DNA of 60,000 bases from Tubulanus polymorphus (lineage: Eukaryota > Nemertea > Palaeonemertea > Tubulaniformes > Tubulanidae): NCBI RefSeq assembly GCF_964204645.1, contig NC_134025.1:20802001-20862000 (forward strand). Direction: 5' to 3'. A model generated the notes under the pieces. It was not told where the DNA came from, ran no database searches, and worked only from the letters and a program-made list of their open reading frames with translations. How positions within the stretch are numbered: position 1 is the first letter of the stretch; each line of letters begins with the position of its first letter. Shown one piece after another: positions 12,648 to 48,200 of the stretch. The translations under genes and the position numbers were made by a program.

Positions 12648-13094
12648 CAGTGGATATTTTACCGTATACGGCTGAGTATTTATTTCCACTATTTTACCGT
12701 TCATCGTCGCTGATTGGCTGATTTACACCGTGCATGCGCACGGTGGTGCACGACTTAGAAAATTCAAGGAAAGTGTGGAGAACAGAGTTAGAACGGACAG
12801 AGCGAACCTGGGCCAGTAAATTACTAGCGTAGCGTCTAACAACTAGGCCACCGAGCTCGCTGAAAACCACCCGAATGTTTTAACTATCTATAGTACCTCA
12901 CCTTACCCTAATCCTATCCCTAGGGGTAAAACGGAACCCTCTTCTCACCCTCTCCACATTAACCCTATCGAAACCCTAAACCCAATATAATGATTTTATT
13001 GTTACTTTTATTAGTTAATACTGTATATATAGTAATAATGTACGGTAAAATAGTGGAAGTAAATAATTTGCCGTATACGGTTAAATATCCACTC
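12648..13094. mobile_element. MITE-like element with ~50-bp inverted ends
   Basis: The left end reads AGTGGATATTTTACCGTATA, and the right end read in reverse gives AGTGGATATTTAACCGTATA. Both continue through ATTT(A)CTTCCACTATTTTACCG, giving inverted repeats over roughly 50 bp. The interior has several CCCTAA/ACCCTA-like words but no coding potential. It lies in the first COPB1 intron if the 5' UTR exon is correct. No clear target-site duplication was identified. Confidence 0.7.
12727..12744. promoter_or_regulatory. NRF-1-like near-palindrome
   Basis: ACCGTGCATGCGCACGGT contains TGCGCATGCAC on the minus strand, close to the NRF-1 site YGCGCAYGCGCR, in a near-perfect inverted repeat. It lies upstream of the first COPB1 coding exon but within the MITE-like element, so it may be only a repeat feature. 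Confidence 0.25.
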
Positions 13095-13474
13095 ACCACT
13101 TCGAATAAAAAAACACTCAAACGTTAAAATTCATCAAAAAATTCAAAATAAACCACAGTCCAGTAGCTCAGTGGGAAAAGGTATGATACTACTATAGGGG
13201 TATTCGTTATCAGTGCTGAATGACAAGTCGATGGCATTTGGAGTCTCCTCCTCATCTAGTCAGTAACCTGTCTGTGGTTTAGTTTCACGATCGGATATTT
13301 TCACAAACCACAGTCAGGAATGGGAAGGTCATTTTTGTATGAAATCTTCGTCAGCCAATTTGACTGACGAGTAATTTGCCTGGCATTTCATTGTCTCTTA
13401 AGATATCCGTCTAATTTTTGTTGTAATCGACGCACAACAGATTCGTAGTTTGTCTGATACCTATAACACCTCAC

Positions 13475-13560
13475 CTGACGATCTTAATCCATGTGCAAAT
13501 CGGCCGTAAAGTGAGAGTAAATTTCCGTAGAGTCAACAGCTGCCATTTTGAAAATTACTG
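13475..13560 (-). promoter_or_regulatory. COPB1: Probable COPB1 5' UTR exon / promoter edge
   Basis: On the minus strand a donor GTCAG|GTGAGG follows a stretch containing CAAAATGGCAGC (around 13543-13550 on plus: CCATTTTG). This resembles the AAnATGGCnGC YY1-type element common at housekeeping-gene starts. Splicing from 13475 to the acceptor just before 12352 would give COPB1 a non-coding leader. The ATG in the motif opens a short upstream frame of about 20 codons ending in TAA. Transcription start is not determinable from sequence; this is inference from motif and position. Confidence 0.38.
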
Positions 13561-14787
13561 GAGGTGCTGGCACCTGTGGACTGAGGCCAGGACAACAGCA
13601 CAAACTAACAAAGCGAAACGACGAAATTGAAAAATATTAAGAAATCAACACTTATTCACATTTTTCTTTTACCAGAATTTATTATTTAAATATTAATTAA
13701 GGAAAACACGAAGATTTGAAATATAGGTTGGAAAACCATCAAAAATAAAAATTGTCGTTTCGTCTTGGAAGTTTTATATAAATCCTTGTAGGTCCCCTTG
13801 TCTTATCATGCCACATGTGCAATACAGAGAAATGGCGGCCAATGGCGAAATTTGTGGAGAAATTAATTAATTTCTCAAAATAATGTTGATTAATCACTCG
13901 AAACATGCATAAAATTGGATTATTTCGAAAGGTACCTGTGTAAGTTTGTGAAATAAGCCATTAATTGTGGACTGAAGTGGATAGAAAGTATATTTTTGAA
14001 GTGTTACTTTTTTCAACCGTGTTTTGGCCCTTGTCATCCCTAACGTTGGTATAAGCCCATCCGATTATAAAAGCTTACCACCAACGATTAGGTAACTAAC
14101 TACTCCTCATCATGACGTCAGCAGCTTAAATCGTGTGGGCAACTCAATTCAAGATTCAATCTACAGTATCCTTCCTAGATTCGACCTATAAAATACTTTT
14201 ACCAGGAGATGCCTAGGATAATGTATTGAATCTTCGATATTTTAACACCCAGCTATCGTGACAAGACCATGCACGGGTGGATTTGGCGGTACCGGCCGGT
14301 TTGTTGAGAATCTAATAAATCCATTCATTTCCGGGTTCGGAAAAATTTCATATGAGGGATATTCATAGACATTCGGGGAAGGGAAACATCACTTATCTTC
14401 ATCAAACCATCGACTGGTAGATGGCCTCACCCGACAAGCAACTTTTCAGCAAGAAAACTCGCGTCACTTACCTCAATTTACCGTGTTGAAAGCGAATAAA
14501 TCGAATAATAAATTGACAGAATTGCCACTCTCACTTACGTGGCGTAATCTCGCGAGATGGTACGAGACCCTCGCTTGCCGCTACAGTTCAATATCAATTC
14601 AACTAAATTTTATTGAGGAAAATTATTTGGAAACAAAATTATCGACATTGAAAATCGGTCAAAAGTGCACTTAAACAAAATAGAAAATTTTGTATAGGGC
14701 TCATACAGATTTTGAAGGCTACTTGAGCTTTCAGTCGAATGGGATTGGAATTTTGTAATCTGTCACCGGCCGATCCGCGGGCAGAGA

Positions 14788-14929
14788 CCACAGGGGCTCA
14801 TTTGAGGGGTGAACTGTAGCTTAGATCATCCGGTATCCCTGGTACTATATGCATAAAAAGAAAGTTCCAGGGATACTGGATGATCTAAGCTACAGTTCAC
14901 CCCCAAACTTCAAATACGAGCCCCTGTGG
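14788..14929. mobile_element. Fold-back MITE, ACAGGGGCTCGTAT family, copy 1
   Basis: A near-palindrome of 142 bp: the left arm CCACAGGGGCTC...GGGGTGAACTGTAGCTTAGA pairs with the right arm ending TACGAGCCCCTGTGG around a ~25-base loop. A second copy lies at 40870-41007 and a cousin with the same tips but a different interior at 47190-47334. Confidence 0.85.
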
Positions 14930-15561
14930 CAGGACGCGATGAAACTCAAGTTCGTGGAACTACGTGGAAATCAGAATTTTACGATAATCATTTTCCCACA
15001 AATATGATAGAATTTTTTCAGATCACTGATTAAAAACAAATGTCTAGCCAAATGTGTTGCTCAGAGAACACATAACAGTAGTAATCCTGGAGAGAGTGGA
15101 AACTCACCGAGTGTGGATATTTCATTTATGGCAAGGGGTGCCAGTCGCCAGTCATCATTCCCCACCTAGGTGTTTCGATTGCCAATTAATTCGTGTCAAT
15201 CTTAATACTTTTAAATGGATTCCAGTTTATGTATAAATTATGTCATATACAACATGGTCAGTCCTCCTGGGGTAGGCACAACAGTTGCCAGAGCAGTTGA
15301 TACGATCCACATCTACATTAACTATGCAGTTACTGACTGCTAATCGACATAACCATTTTAAAATACAAAACTTAACAACGAAATCATCAATTAATTCCGT
15401 ACATTTAATTTATTATATAAAACAACTCTAGTAGGACAGTGTGCATGGTGATGTCACATTTCTATTCTCTTCTACAACCATTGGAAAAAATAGAATAGAT
15501 AACTTCCCATTTTCATACATAATAGTAATAACATTAATAATAATCATCATAATGCATTTTC

Positions 15562-15602
15562 AATAATAATAATAATGATAATAATAATGATAATAATAAT
15601 AA
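15562..15602. repeat. (AAT)n imperfect microsatellite
   Basis: AAT/ATA trinucleotides interrupted by two GAT units. Confidence 0.9.
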
Positions 15603-16134
15603 ATCAGGGCTCTTAGTTATCATGAAGGCCACAAATAATGAAGCACCTGTGCTCAGGATATGTACAAAAAATTATTATCAATATACATCTTATGTACATT
15701 ATGAACATCTCATGATAGCAGCCAGAACTACCTAATTTTCGCCCAATATCATTTGTCTTTATAAAGTTCTATCACAAATAATTCTACCGTGCACCAGCTA
15801 CAAAAACGATTCGCATAAATCCCACTAGTGGAACCTCTGAAAAACAAATCCGGCTAAAATGGCGCTGAAAAATTCTAAACAAACGAGAAAAGTTGAAGAT
15901 ATTTCGTAGCGGATATTTTCTGGTTGTTCGTACATTAAAAAGGTCTAACTCGAATTATCATTGAACTCAAACGAAAATCACTGGTCCCAATTGACTCGAT
16001 TTAGGAGTCTTCTGTACGTTATTATCATTGATAGAAAAGTAAAGAAAACCAAATTAGATTGGATCTATTGGAATGGATCTATTAATAAAATCAATCTTCA
16101 CACATTCAGCCATATAACGCACGCAATGTGCATA

Positions 16135-16323
16135 CAGTCAACCTCTGATATACCGCCCTCCCTTATACCGCCACAACCGCCTACCGTCATTTTTTCTCAA
16201 TGTACATCTCTATACAAATACATTTGTACATAGTAAAACACCCCCAATATACCGCCATACTCTCCATACCGCCAAAATGGTTCTGCACCAATGTGGGTGG
16301 TACCGTATATAGGGAGTTGACTG
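16135..16323. mobile_element. pogo/Tigger-like MITE, copy 1
   Basis: Begins CAGTCAACCTCTGATATACC and ends GTATATAGGGAGTTGACTG, with internal tandem-like TATACCGCC words. A TA lies before the left end; TT follows the right end, so the duplication is imperfect. The termini resemble pogo/Tigger elements (CAGT-A/CAACC-TCT). A second, truncated copy starts at 38845. Confidence 0.72.
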
Positions 16324-16510
16324 TTCTAAGATAAAGCGTTTTATTTCTCTGATCGAACACTTCAGGGCTCAGGTTCAAAAATTCTAAGCTGAAACGATTA
16401 TTACTACATATTTATGGTCGTGCTCATTTTCAAAAATCAAACCAATGACTCTACTACACAGAAACAAGTTCAATACCCTAGACTCATGGAAAAATATATA
16501 TTCACATGTA

Positions 16511-16663
16511 CAGTAGAACTCGGATTTTCACTTAATTTGGATGAAATAATTGGTCCATTTAACCTGGAATCATGTAAACTATTATTCATTATTCAGAGTT
16601 TACTAAATTCAGAAAAATCTTGGCAGTTCCTAGTCATCCAAATTAAGCGAATTCTAGTGTAAT
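16511..16663. repeat. Tigger-like MITE remnant
   Basis: CAGTAGAACTCGGATTTTC at the left and AATTAAGCGAATTCTAGTG at the right form imperfect inverted ends; both contain the AATTxG(C)GATTCTA words typical of Tigger-type tips. No open frame of note. Confidence 0.5.
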
Positions 16664-16920
16664 ACAATATAGAGAACAATTTCAGTAATCCAATTGCAAA
16701 GCAGAGAAATTGAAAGTCTTTCTAATAATATCTTCTTGGAATTTACAGCGAACATACGCGTTCTTTTCGAATGGGGTGAACAGAGTAGGTGGAGTCTCAT
16801 ATGCGCATAATTTAAAAATTACTTAAAACACAAAAATCCTGCATAAGATGAATCTTAACTGCGGAATATAACTACACGAACCTGGATCTTAAATTGATTG
16901 AAAATCCATACCGAATACCG

Positions 16921-17155
16921 GTACTCAGGGCTGCCAACCTCTGAAATGTACTATCAGTAACAAATTGAATTTTTTTCAGTACCATTTTATTGAAATGTGT
17001 AAGAAAATGTTCAAATTAATCAGTAATCAACAGTAAGACCCCCAGTAATATCTTTCATATTTCTGGTATGTATCAAATCAAATCAAATCAGTATTTCTCA
17101 TCAGAAAAGAGTAACAAATACTGAAAATCAGGAACAGTTGGCAGCTCTGGGTACT
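16921..17155. mobile_element. MITE with CAGGGCTGCCAAC ends
   Basis: GTACTCAGGGCTGCCAAC at the left and GTTGGCAGCTCTGGGTACT at the right form inverted ends of ~17 bp. GTACT on both outsides may be part of a target duplication. The interior is AT-rich and non-coding. The tip sequence recalls hAT-type MITEs. Confidence 0.65.
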
Positions 17156-17633
17156 AGATAGTTTTCAGCTAAATAAGTAAATTAGATTACATACGCAATT
17201 TTGCACTGGTATTTATTGAAATATCGTTTACGAGCTTTTTTTCTGGTCCCTTTAATTGTTCGTTTTATTGAAGTTCCACTCTGATAATACGTGGGATTTA
17301 TGCCATCGTTTTTGACTTCCTATAAATATATGGACATAAAATGGGTATCTTCTGGTAGGGATTATTTGTGACCGGTTCGAATTATCATTTTTATACACCC
17401 TGAAGCGATCACTCTAGTGATAGTATGCACCAATTCACGGTGACCAGTCACACAGGTACATGCACGTATATCGTGATCAGCCTACAGAACCAATAATGAA
17501 AAATCATCACAATGGAAGCTCATTCTCTGAAAAACCAAGGAAATTCAACAAAAAATTCCTTTCAACAAGATAAGTTAGCGTGGAAACAGGTTATCTCCCT
17601 GGAAAAAATCCCCCTAGGTAAAAAATTCCCCCT

Positions 17634-17850
17634 GGTAAAAATCCCCCCAAATTTAATTTCACAAAAAATTTTAATTAACACAAGAGGTTTGAATATTCTA
17701 ACTTATGACAGATTTTAAAAATTTCAAATTCTCCGTTGTGTTGGTCACAATATTCACATTGGATAAATCTGTGACTTTGAGCAAGCCTAAAAATGACATT
17801 ATCCTAGTTTAGAAGATTTCTATGAACAGATATAGTTAAAAATAACTGAA
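17634..17850 (+). repeat. Dispersed repeat, GGTAAAAATCCCCCCA type, copy 1
   Basis: From GGTAAAAATCCCCCCAAATTT through AAAATGACATTATCCTA, this matches 39215-39500 in the same orientation. The 39-kb copy shows matching inverted ends (see there). Confidence 0.65.
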
Positions 17851-19751
17851 TTTCAGGAGAATTTCACCAGGAAGGATGTTTACTGGAGAGGGGGGGGGGG
17901 GACTTTTACCTTGTTGAATTATTACCAACATTCTGCTAGCTTTGGATAGACTTTGTCAACTCTCTTGACGTACATGTAGTTGTTTTACCGGCGGTAGTTC
18001 AGTTCATCATTATGGCGACGAATCATCCTCATCAGGAAGGACACTTATTACATTGAATTGGAAATGCACGTTGGAACTAAAAATAGAGACGCCTTAAGCA
18101 GCGTGATGACAAGTGACCACTTAAAGCGAGTTTGGCTATAAATATAACATAGTTATTGCATATGGGTGCAAGTGTTTTTTATGCCAGGTTCGAGGATCAT
18201 ATAGTACTTTAGTGTCAACTCGGGTAAAATAATTCTATTTTGGCCTGTAGTAGTGAAACTCCCATATTAAAGATGGGAGCATCATCACGTCATTAAATGA
18301 TATGAATCATCTCTATTTTGATGTCTCTTGTATTTCCAATTCAATTTGCTAAGCGTAAATTGTCAACATAATGACATAGTGGTCCAAACTACGACAACTA
18401 AAGCAACGTTTTACTGTTTTATGATATCTATTCCCCAGATAGATGACTGGACTTAGCATTAGTTGCCAATGACAAAATGTGAAACTGGGTCCAACTGGGC
18501 TCATTCTAACGAGCTTCCACTGTCTGTCGACCGGATCAAAGATAACGGTACATATACATATACACTCTACTCGGATAACACAAAAAAGAGGTATACTAAA
18601 ACATCGAATAATACTCAGATATAACGATTGAGACAACAGGTACAGCAGGATATAGTTGGATCACAAATTTAGGGCCCGAACCCAGTTAAATCCAGATTCT
18701 AATCTCATCCCAACAAAATTCATAACTGGATAATGATACGCATTTCATTGGTCTAAATGATCAGGATAAGCGGGCCTTCTGTACCATGATTTCGAAATCA
18801 AACACACCAATCTATTCAATGCCGATATCATATTTACAGTTCACAGTTGTACTTTGAAAGTTACTCTAATCCGGTTTTCACAGCGTAGTTTAGACGAGAT
18901 TTCATCCGTCCCGTTGATCTGGATAAAGCGAATTCTACTGTTTCTCAGGTCGTCGACCAAAATTTTTCATTTCATCGACACAAAATCAGAGCTCGAGTAA
19001 GAATATTATCACCAGTTAGCGTACATGCATCATTAAAGCTAAACCGCAACGTTATCTAATAAATACGCTCGTACCAACTCAATGAGCAAACCTCATGTCA
19101 TAATCAGTAGTTGATTCGGGCACAGGTGATTCCGCTATATAAATAAAGGCAAGCCCTATGGTGGAAGCTACGATAATACGCGTCAAAACATGCAACGAAT
19201 TATAAAAATACACATGTACTAAATATGTCCAAGCTCTTTGCATATTATAAACAATGGGAGATGATCAACATTTCATCGCGCCGCTTTCATACTGTCTTAA
19301 ATTCTATATTAAGTTCCACAGGACGACCCCTTTTAATACCAAAACATCATGTTTCACTCAATACCCGTGACCATTATTGAGGCTAAACTAAGCCTTTTTC
19401 TTTCAAACTTGTAAAAATTTCCGAAAATCTCAGCAATTCTCCCGCCACTACTTTTTTTTTACAGTTTGCGTAGTCTTTGAGACAACTTCGTGTGTGTACA
19501 AAAATAATTTGACAGTTTTCATAAAATATATCATCATCAACATCATCAAGGTCATCGTCCTCACGATATAGCAAGTAACACAACTCATTACGGTATAGTA
19601 CATATCAGTTTCTAAGCGGAAAATTCTAGTTCAAAATATTCTTGCAGTTAAAAAAGGAAAAACATTACAAGCAAGCAGGATAGCAACCATTCATTCGAAG
19701 ATCATTTGTGAGCTACCGTATGTCAAGAAAATCTTCTTAATATCATATTAG

Positions 19752-19888
19752 GTGGCTATTCATAAAGTATGTGCACAAAATTTTGGTGATTTGCAATTAT
19801 AAGCATTATGTGCATGGGGAGAAGTGGCCAATTATACCCCCCCCCCCCCCGAAACCCATAAATACACATGTACTTTATGAATAACCCC
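19752..19888. mobile_element. MITE with GGxTATTCATAAAGTA ends and C13-14 tract
   Basis: GGCTATTCATAAAGTATGTG at the left and TACTTTATGAATAACCCC at the right are inverted. A run of about 13-14 C lies near 19838-19851. A relative (CACTTTATGAATGATCCC) is seen near 22303-22322. Confidence 0.6.
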
Positions 19889-20244
19889 TTACAGTACCAC
19901 CTTTCATCTGCATTATCATTGGAAATATTTTCATGATCCTTGGATATCCGTCCAGTCGGACTAAGTTTTGCATGGTACAAGAAAATCCGAAAACAACGAG
20001 CAATCATCTCAATTTGATTGCTCGTAGTTATACCGTACACAACAAAGCGCAAGGGCAAATTCCATGCGCTAAATATAATAACTAGGTTTCTAAAACAATA
20101 TCGGTTAGAACCACTGACCCATGCCAACCAAAAATATACGTAGATACATTCTTTTTGATAGTTATTGAGTATGTATAGAATGATTCACTGTAAAACTTTC
20201 TACAAATTAGTAACTGTATCCTTCATGATGCGTTTTCGTATTAA

Positions 20245-20354
20245 CCCTTCGAGTGCCAAATTATCTACAATGGGCTTAAGTGTGCGGTTGTGACGATGCA
20301 TTTTTGGGGACGCTCGGCACCTCACGAAATTTAAGAATGGTGGACCTCGAGGGG
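20245..20354. mobile_element. piggyBac-type mini-MITE
   Basis: CCCTTCGAG...CTCGAGGGG inverted ends lie between two TTAA tetranucleotides (20241-20244 and 20355-20358). TTAA duplication and CCC/GGG tips are the piggyBac signature. Only 110 bp, non-coding. Confidence 0.7.
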
Positions 20355-20551
20355 TTAAATGCATTCCCGATCAAAAATAGAACGACTTTCGCAATCTACA
20401 TACGTTGTTTCCAACAAGCGTAGAAAATAATTGGCGGTGGCACTTTTTGTGGTTGTTTAAGTGTCGTCGGCGAATACTTGTCGACTTGAGGCCAGTACAA
20501 CCCGGTGCGTCGGGTTTAATCGAGAGTTCAACTGACCCCAATCATCTCATG

Positions 20552-43373
<22,822 letters not shown>

Positions 43374-43429
43374 GGATGATACATTCGACTCGTCTTTAAG
43401 CGACAATTCTTATTAATTATAGGTTTCTT

Positions 43430-44100
43430 TTCGACACTCCTCGCTCGAACATTAATTTACTTTTTACTAATAGCGGGTGTTCGTAATAGTATAGGCGAGT
43501 AATTATCCTATAATGATTATTCTATCGTTGTTGACAACTGACGTAAAATTGATGCGTCGTTTAATCTACAAATTCAGCGACGGTGACACTGACTGACAGC
43601 GTTGAATTGGAACGGCCGGATAACAAAATGGAAGACAGCAAGGACGAAATATCACCGCACTGCGCGAAAGAATTCTAAGAAAATTCACATATTCTTAATC
43701 TTCCTCGTCAATTTCAGCAGAAGAAAGAATCAAAAATCGAATTTCGTTGACTGACGTTCGTTGATTTTTGAAGAAGTTGTCGGCTCTCTCAATTGACACG
43801 CATCGACTCCTGTTGTTATGAGAATATATTCTATAGTCCGTTCCCTGTCTGGTAGACGACGTCTATCGTGTCCCCATCTTAACCTGCAACTGTTTTATCG
43901 GGGGGCCTTCTGACGAAAAAATTACGAATTTAACATTTTAACTAAAAAATTCTCGGCAAATTTCGATTAATCTCTACTTCCTGGTCATTAGTGCGCACGC
44001 GCGTGCTGTCAATTCGTTGTATAATAGGTGGCAGCAGCTGACGGTTTGATAGCTAAAAGTGGGTTCACTGTAACGGCTGTAAAACCGGACCGACTGACAG
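43430..44100. promoter_or_regulatory. Putative bidirectional promoter region
   Basis: The ~650 bp between the ZDHHC 5' end (minus) and the presumed first exon of the plus-strand gene at 44.1 kb has locally higher CpG density (CGACGG, CGGCCGG, CGTCGAT-like words). It holds no open frame of interest. Function is inferred from head-to-head geometry only. Confidence 0.35.
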
Positions 44101-44395
44101 GCCCGACCCATGCACAAGTGTCACTGAAGTTTAAACTTCTAAGGTAAGTCGGACATGTGAATGTCGAAAAATGCGAAAGTCGGTCAGAATTATGATGTGC
44201 GGTTTTTTCTATTAATTGTACTAATTACCGGTAATTTCTGTGAGTCGAATTTTTTAAACCGAAGCCCTAGCGCCCGGTCAGTGTGTAGCCTGAGTGCCCC
44301 GGTCTAATTCCCAAATTAAAGGAAAGCCATGTTTCTGAGTTGGCTTTTGATTTTGTCCATTTGTATTATCCACGAAATGAAATGCCTTCTGTCAG

Positions 44396-44674
44396 TACCG
44401 GGATTGTCCGGCAATGGCTGGCATTGAAAAACAGATCCGCGCGGTTTTAAAGCAGAAAAACATTGACCTCTTTGAATCTCTTTGGGCCGAACATCTGCGA
44501 GAAGAGATACACATTGTAATGTGTATATTTTTCAATGAAAACTTAAATTTGCTAGCATTTTCGCATGCATCAATTTTGACCATCGTCTCCCGTTTGCAGA
44601 CGAACTTCCGTCATCACGGGATCTTTCTGTCTCTTGCAGCACTTATAGTTTATTGTTTTATAAAGGTATTGTAG
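44396..44674 (+). CDS. Small unidentified plus-strand gene, one or two coding exons
   Basis: A donor AACTTCTAAG|GTAAGTCGG at 44143/44144 and acceptor CTTCTGTCAG at 44395 suggest a non-coding first exon spliced to 44396. ATG 44414 opens MAGIEKQIRAVLKQKNIDLF and ESLWAEHLREEIH; the frame stays open to TAG at 44672-44674 (86 codons). An 84-nt in-frame segment, 44516-44599, has GTAATG and TTTGCAG ends. Removing it gives 58 residues ending in a hydrophobic GIFLSLAALIVYCFIKVL, a possible tail anchor. I do not recognise the protein. Its codons look protein-like, but it may be a first exon with more exons downstream, or non-coding. Confidence 0.4.
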   Translation, partial: YRDCPAMAGIEKQIRAVLKQKNIDLFESLWAEHLREEIHIVMCIFFNENLNLLAFSHASILTIVSRLQTNFRHHGIFLSLAALIVYCFIKVL

Positions 44675-45164
44675 ATCTAAAATGGAAGGATAAATCTCTA
44701 TGTCGGACTTTTGGCGGGAAATAGTAAAAATTCGACTTTCTATAGCTCGAAATTTTTAAGTCGGCAAAATTGTGTCGGTCCCAAAATGTTCGACTTGTGC
44801 ATGATCTAGGCCTACCGTAGTAAACGTTCTCGGAAAAGAGTTTCCGTCATTCTCTTCGGTTTACGTGCTTACTTTTTGCTGTGTTTGTGTGGAATCAATC
44901 ATCACAGCAATCATCATCAATCGTTACTGTGTACATGAATATATTATTGCTGATATTGGCGAGAAAATTTCTAAGTGATTAAAATTAGATTTCTTTGAAA
45001 GATTATTTACAGGAGTCCCAATCGACGAATGATTAATGTAAAAAACGATAGAAATTGAAATGTAACAAAATTTCAACTTGACCAAATAAAATAATTTATT
45101 TTCGACAAAATTTGACAGAAAATGATAGTGATCGATAGGCCTAGGTCTCACAAAGATGATTGTT

Positions 45165-45170
45165 TTTATT
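45165..45170 (-). terminator. Poly(A) signal of the NRF-6-like gene
   Basis: AATAAA on the minus strand (TTTATT on plus), ~95 nt after the stop codon at 45264-45266, at the normal distance for a short 3' UTR. Confidence 0.6.
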
Positions 45171-45263
45171 TTCTGGAAAATAATCAAAACTTAAAACTTT
45201 ATAGATTTACATTTTGTGATTTGAACATTTGCTTCAACCTTCGATCAATCATTTCCGAGCGGA

Positions 45264-48200
45264 TTATTCTGATATAATAATGGTGCCTTTTTCCTTATGT
45301 TCGGCTTGTATATCTGGAGTGTTTCGTTGACAAGTACAACGAGTTCCTAAAAGACGCCTAAGACCAGACTCGAGACCTTGTGACGGTGATTCGAACGTCA
45401 AAGAGAACAGCACTGATAACAGATACGCGATCAACAAGTGACCCATAAACGCAATCGCCTGGAGGAAAAACATTAAAAAAAACAAACGAAATTGAATCAG
45501 GTAAGTTACCCCAACAAAGCGTCAACAGGGCTCCAGTTTCATATAGAAAGATCCCGGGAATTACGAATTCGTCAGTTTAGGCCACTAAGACTAAAACGTT
45601 CTGTAGCTGCGTACGAAATCGCATCAAGACATCTGAACCCATTGATACGCCACGTTTCACATCCCTTATCGTTTTAGTGTCCATGGTTAACGGTTAGGCT
45701 ACCATGATTTATATTTGATAATGGTGGTTACTACTTATCCGAGGGAAGGATCGAGGGCATATTCCGAAGGGTAAATTTGCTGGTTTGATAACCATATAAA
45801 ACTGGGCCCAGGGGTGAATTCAATTGCCTCCCTAGTCTATCCATACATTGATTTTACTGATTTTTAACTATACTTACGATATATGTATGCGAGGCATAAA
45901 CAGGTGCGCGTTGGGAATTGTAGTTTATCAAAATGATAATAGGGTGCAGTAGATAAGCACTATACGTCAGTTTACTGAAAACATGGAACCCGCGCCAACT
46001 CAAAAACGACTGGATCATACCTTCAAAAAATGTAACTATATGTTATTATCGATGGGAGTCAATCAGGGCCAGGGGATGCAGTTACTCAAAATTTGTCTTA
46101 GTTAACGGATATTTGAGATAGTGACAATTAAAACGGTAGGCCTATAATGCCTAATATTCATACTTGAATATGGCAATGAATTGTAAAATGTATACTGACC
46201 CCCGTAACCAGTTTCACAGGCGATCGTTAGCCAACTCAAACCCAGACACCAGGTGGCGCCACCAAACGTATAGTACGCATTGCCCAGACTGAGCGGCATC
46301 GGATTCAAACGATAGAGCGGTTGAAATTGACTGAATAGTCCGAATACGGGTAGATATAAAAACGGTACCGTCAAAATCCATAAAACACATACTATAGCCT
46401 ATAAAAAAACATTTCTGATACTTCAGACAAATGTGAAACACAGACAATATTAAAATACCTCAGGTCGACTACCGGATTCGATCAACGCCGAGTCTAAAAG
46501 TCATGTGATAAAAAAACCTCGTCGCTGATTGGCTACCGCGATTTGATCGGGTCGTAGAAAATAGAAGCCGTTCCATCCTTGCGATTCGGCTTACGATCGG
46601 TCTGCGATCAATCCATCGCGTTCGTTATTAAACTCATGTCGAAACGGTTCCCGATCCGAACAAATCGCAGACTCGCCTCCCAGTGATCTGTTGAGATGGA
46701 TCGGGTCGTAGGTCGACCTGAGCTTTCAATATATTTAGATTTCTTATAATTCTATATATGTATCAATCATCTTTATTAACATCAATGGTTTTCACTACTA
46801 CCGGGGTATGTTATATATACCTTGTGTATTTTTATACCCGCGTCGTTTTTAGCCCGATATAGATAGTAGCCCGTAGCCAGACCTATAGCGTACGCGGCCA
46901 CGTGGTGATAAGGGGCTATATATACCGCATAAAGGAAACTGAAAAGAGAAATTATACGTGAAAATTCATCATTGAGCAAGAAAAAAATTATCATGGCCGC
47001 CTATCTATTCCCTGAACATTACTACCCTGCATTACAATTAAAATCATTTTCCATAACACATCCGGCAGCTAAACAAATGAACTGATTTCGAATCTTATTG
47101 CATTTTACAAATGGATCCGGTCGATTCGGAGAACCAAGATATCATATTGTTTAGCTATACCTTTGCCCAACGTTACACAACCCCAAGATCACAGGGGCTC
47201 GTATCAGAGTTGTAGGTAAAAACGATAATCTGTTAATCCAATGTCTATAGTATGTTATTTTATATATACTATAGACATTGGATTAACAGATTATCGTGTT
47301 TACATTACCTACAACTTTGATACGAGCCCCTCGTCCAAGATAAAGTGATAGGAACGACTAATTTTGGTAAAATGGAATGCAGCACTATTTGTGCGCCTGT
47401 AAACCAGGGTAAACCGGAGGCTGACTCAGGGTCCTGAATCCGAACGATTATGAGTTTAAGTCGACTGTGAGTAAAAATCGTTTAACTGTGCAACTGGGAC
47501 AGGGAATTATTTTGCCCAGCCCCCCGTAAAACAAGGAAGTTGGGTTGCCCCCGTGTAGGAGTTGGCGTTCTCCCGTATCACGCCCCTCCTGTATGTACAC
47601 TTACTTCGGTCCAGGGTTTTGTGGAGTCATCATACCGATATTAGTAATGAGTCCAACAGACATAAACTCGATCAAACATAGTATAATAACGACGATAAGT
47701 CCCGCCCACCAACACCTGTCAATTCAAAATAAACAACATTCATTTAAATCTACACGAGATAAAATTGCGTACAAATATATCTTTCACCAAGAACCTTAGT
47801 GTCTGATGTACCACACGGTGGGTACACTAGGATACTGTGGAGACAGCCACACTACATGACTGGCTGGGTGAAAATATATCTAAGACGCAATCGCAATAGC
47901 ATTTCGAATGAAATCAATTTTATCCCCATGATTCTAGACTTGCAAATATTTGCAATCGAAATGGAATTGTTTGATTGAAAAGCTATTAGAATTTGAGGGA
48001 ACTTTACTTGTAAAATGCTAATATTGGTAACGGAGAAATGATGTAGTATTGCATGTCATTCGCCATGAACCAAGTCCAACCGACACACTGAAAAACATTT
48101 TTAATTCTGATTTGATTATTAACCGAAAAATATTGCCATAATCAGAAACCAGTTCAACAGTTTTCAGTCGAGAATTGACTCTCTAAATTGTACACATTAG

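Larger units (their letters stand above)
13600..20551. other. Intergenic / ZDHHC 3'-side region, no gene seen
   Basis: Between the presumed COPB1 5' end and the ZDHHC stop codon I see no convincing coding exon on either strand. The region holds the fold-back element at 14788-14929, a trinucleotide repeat at 15562-15602, pogo/Tigger-like MITEs at 16135-16323 and about 16511-16663, an element at 16921-17155, a dispersed repeat at 17634-17850, a G tract near 17888-17901, an inverted element with a C tract at 19752-19888, and a piggyBac-type MITE at 20245-20354. The ZDHHC 3' UTR must lie in the right part. Confidence 0.6.

Noticed and set aside
13150-13320. tRNA-derived SINE from TAGCTCAGTGG near 13158
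   Set aside because: Only a box A-like word; no box B at the expected distance and no A-rich tail.
43374-43406. Longer N terminus of the palmitoyltransferase starting at 43406
   Set aside because: That codon is TTG; the next upstream codons include an in-frame TAA, and the first ATG is at 43373.
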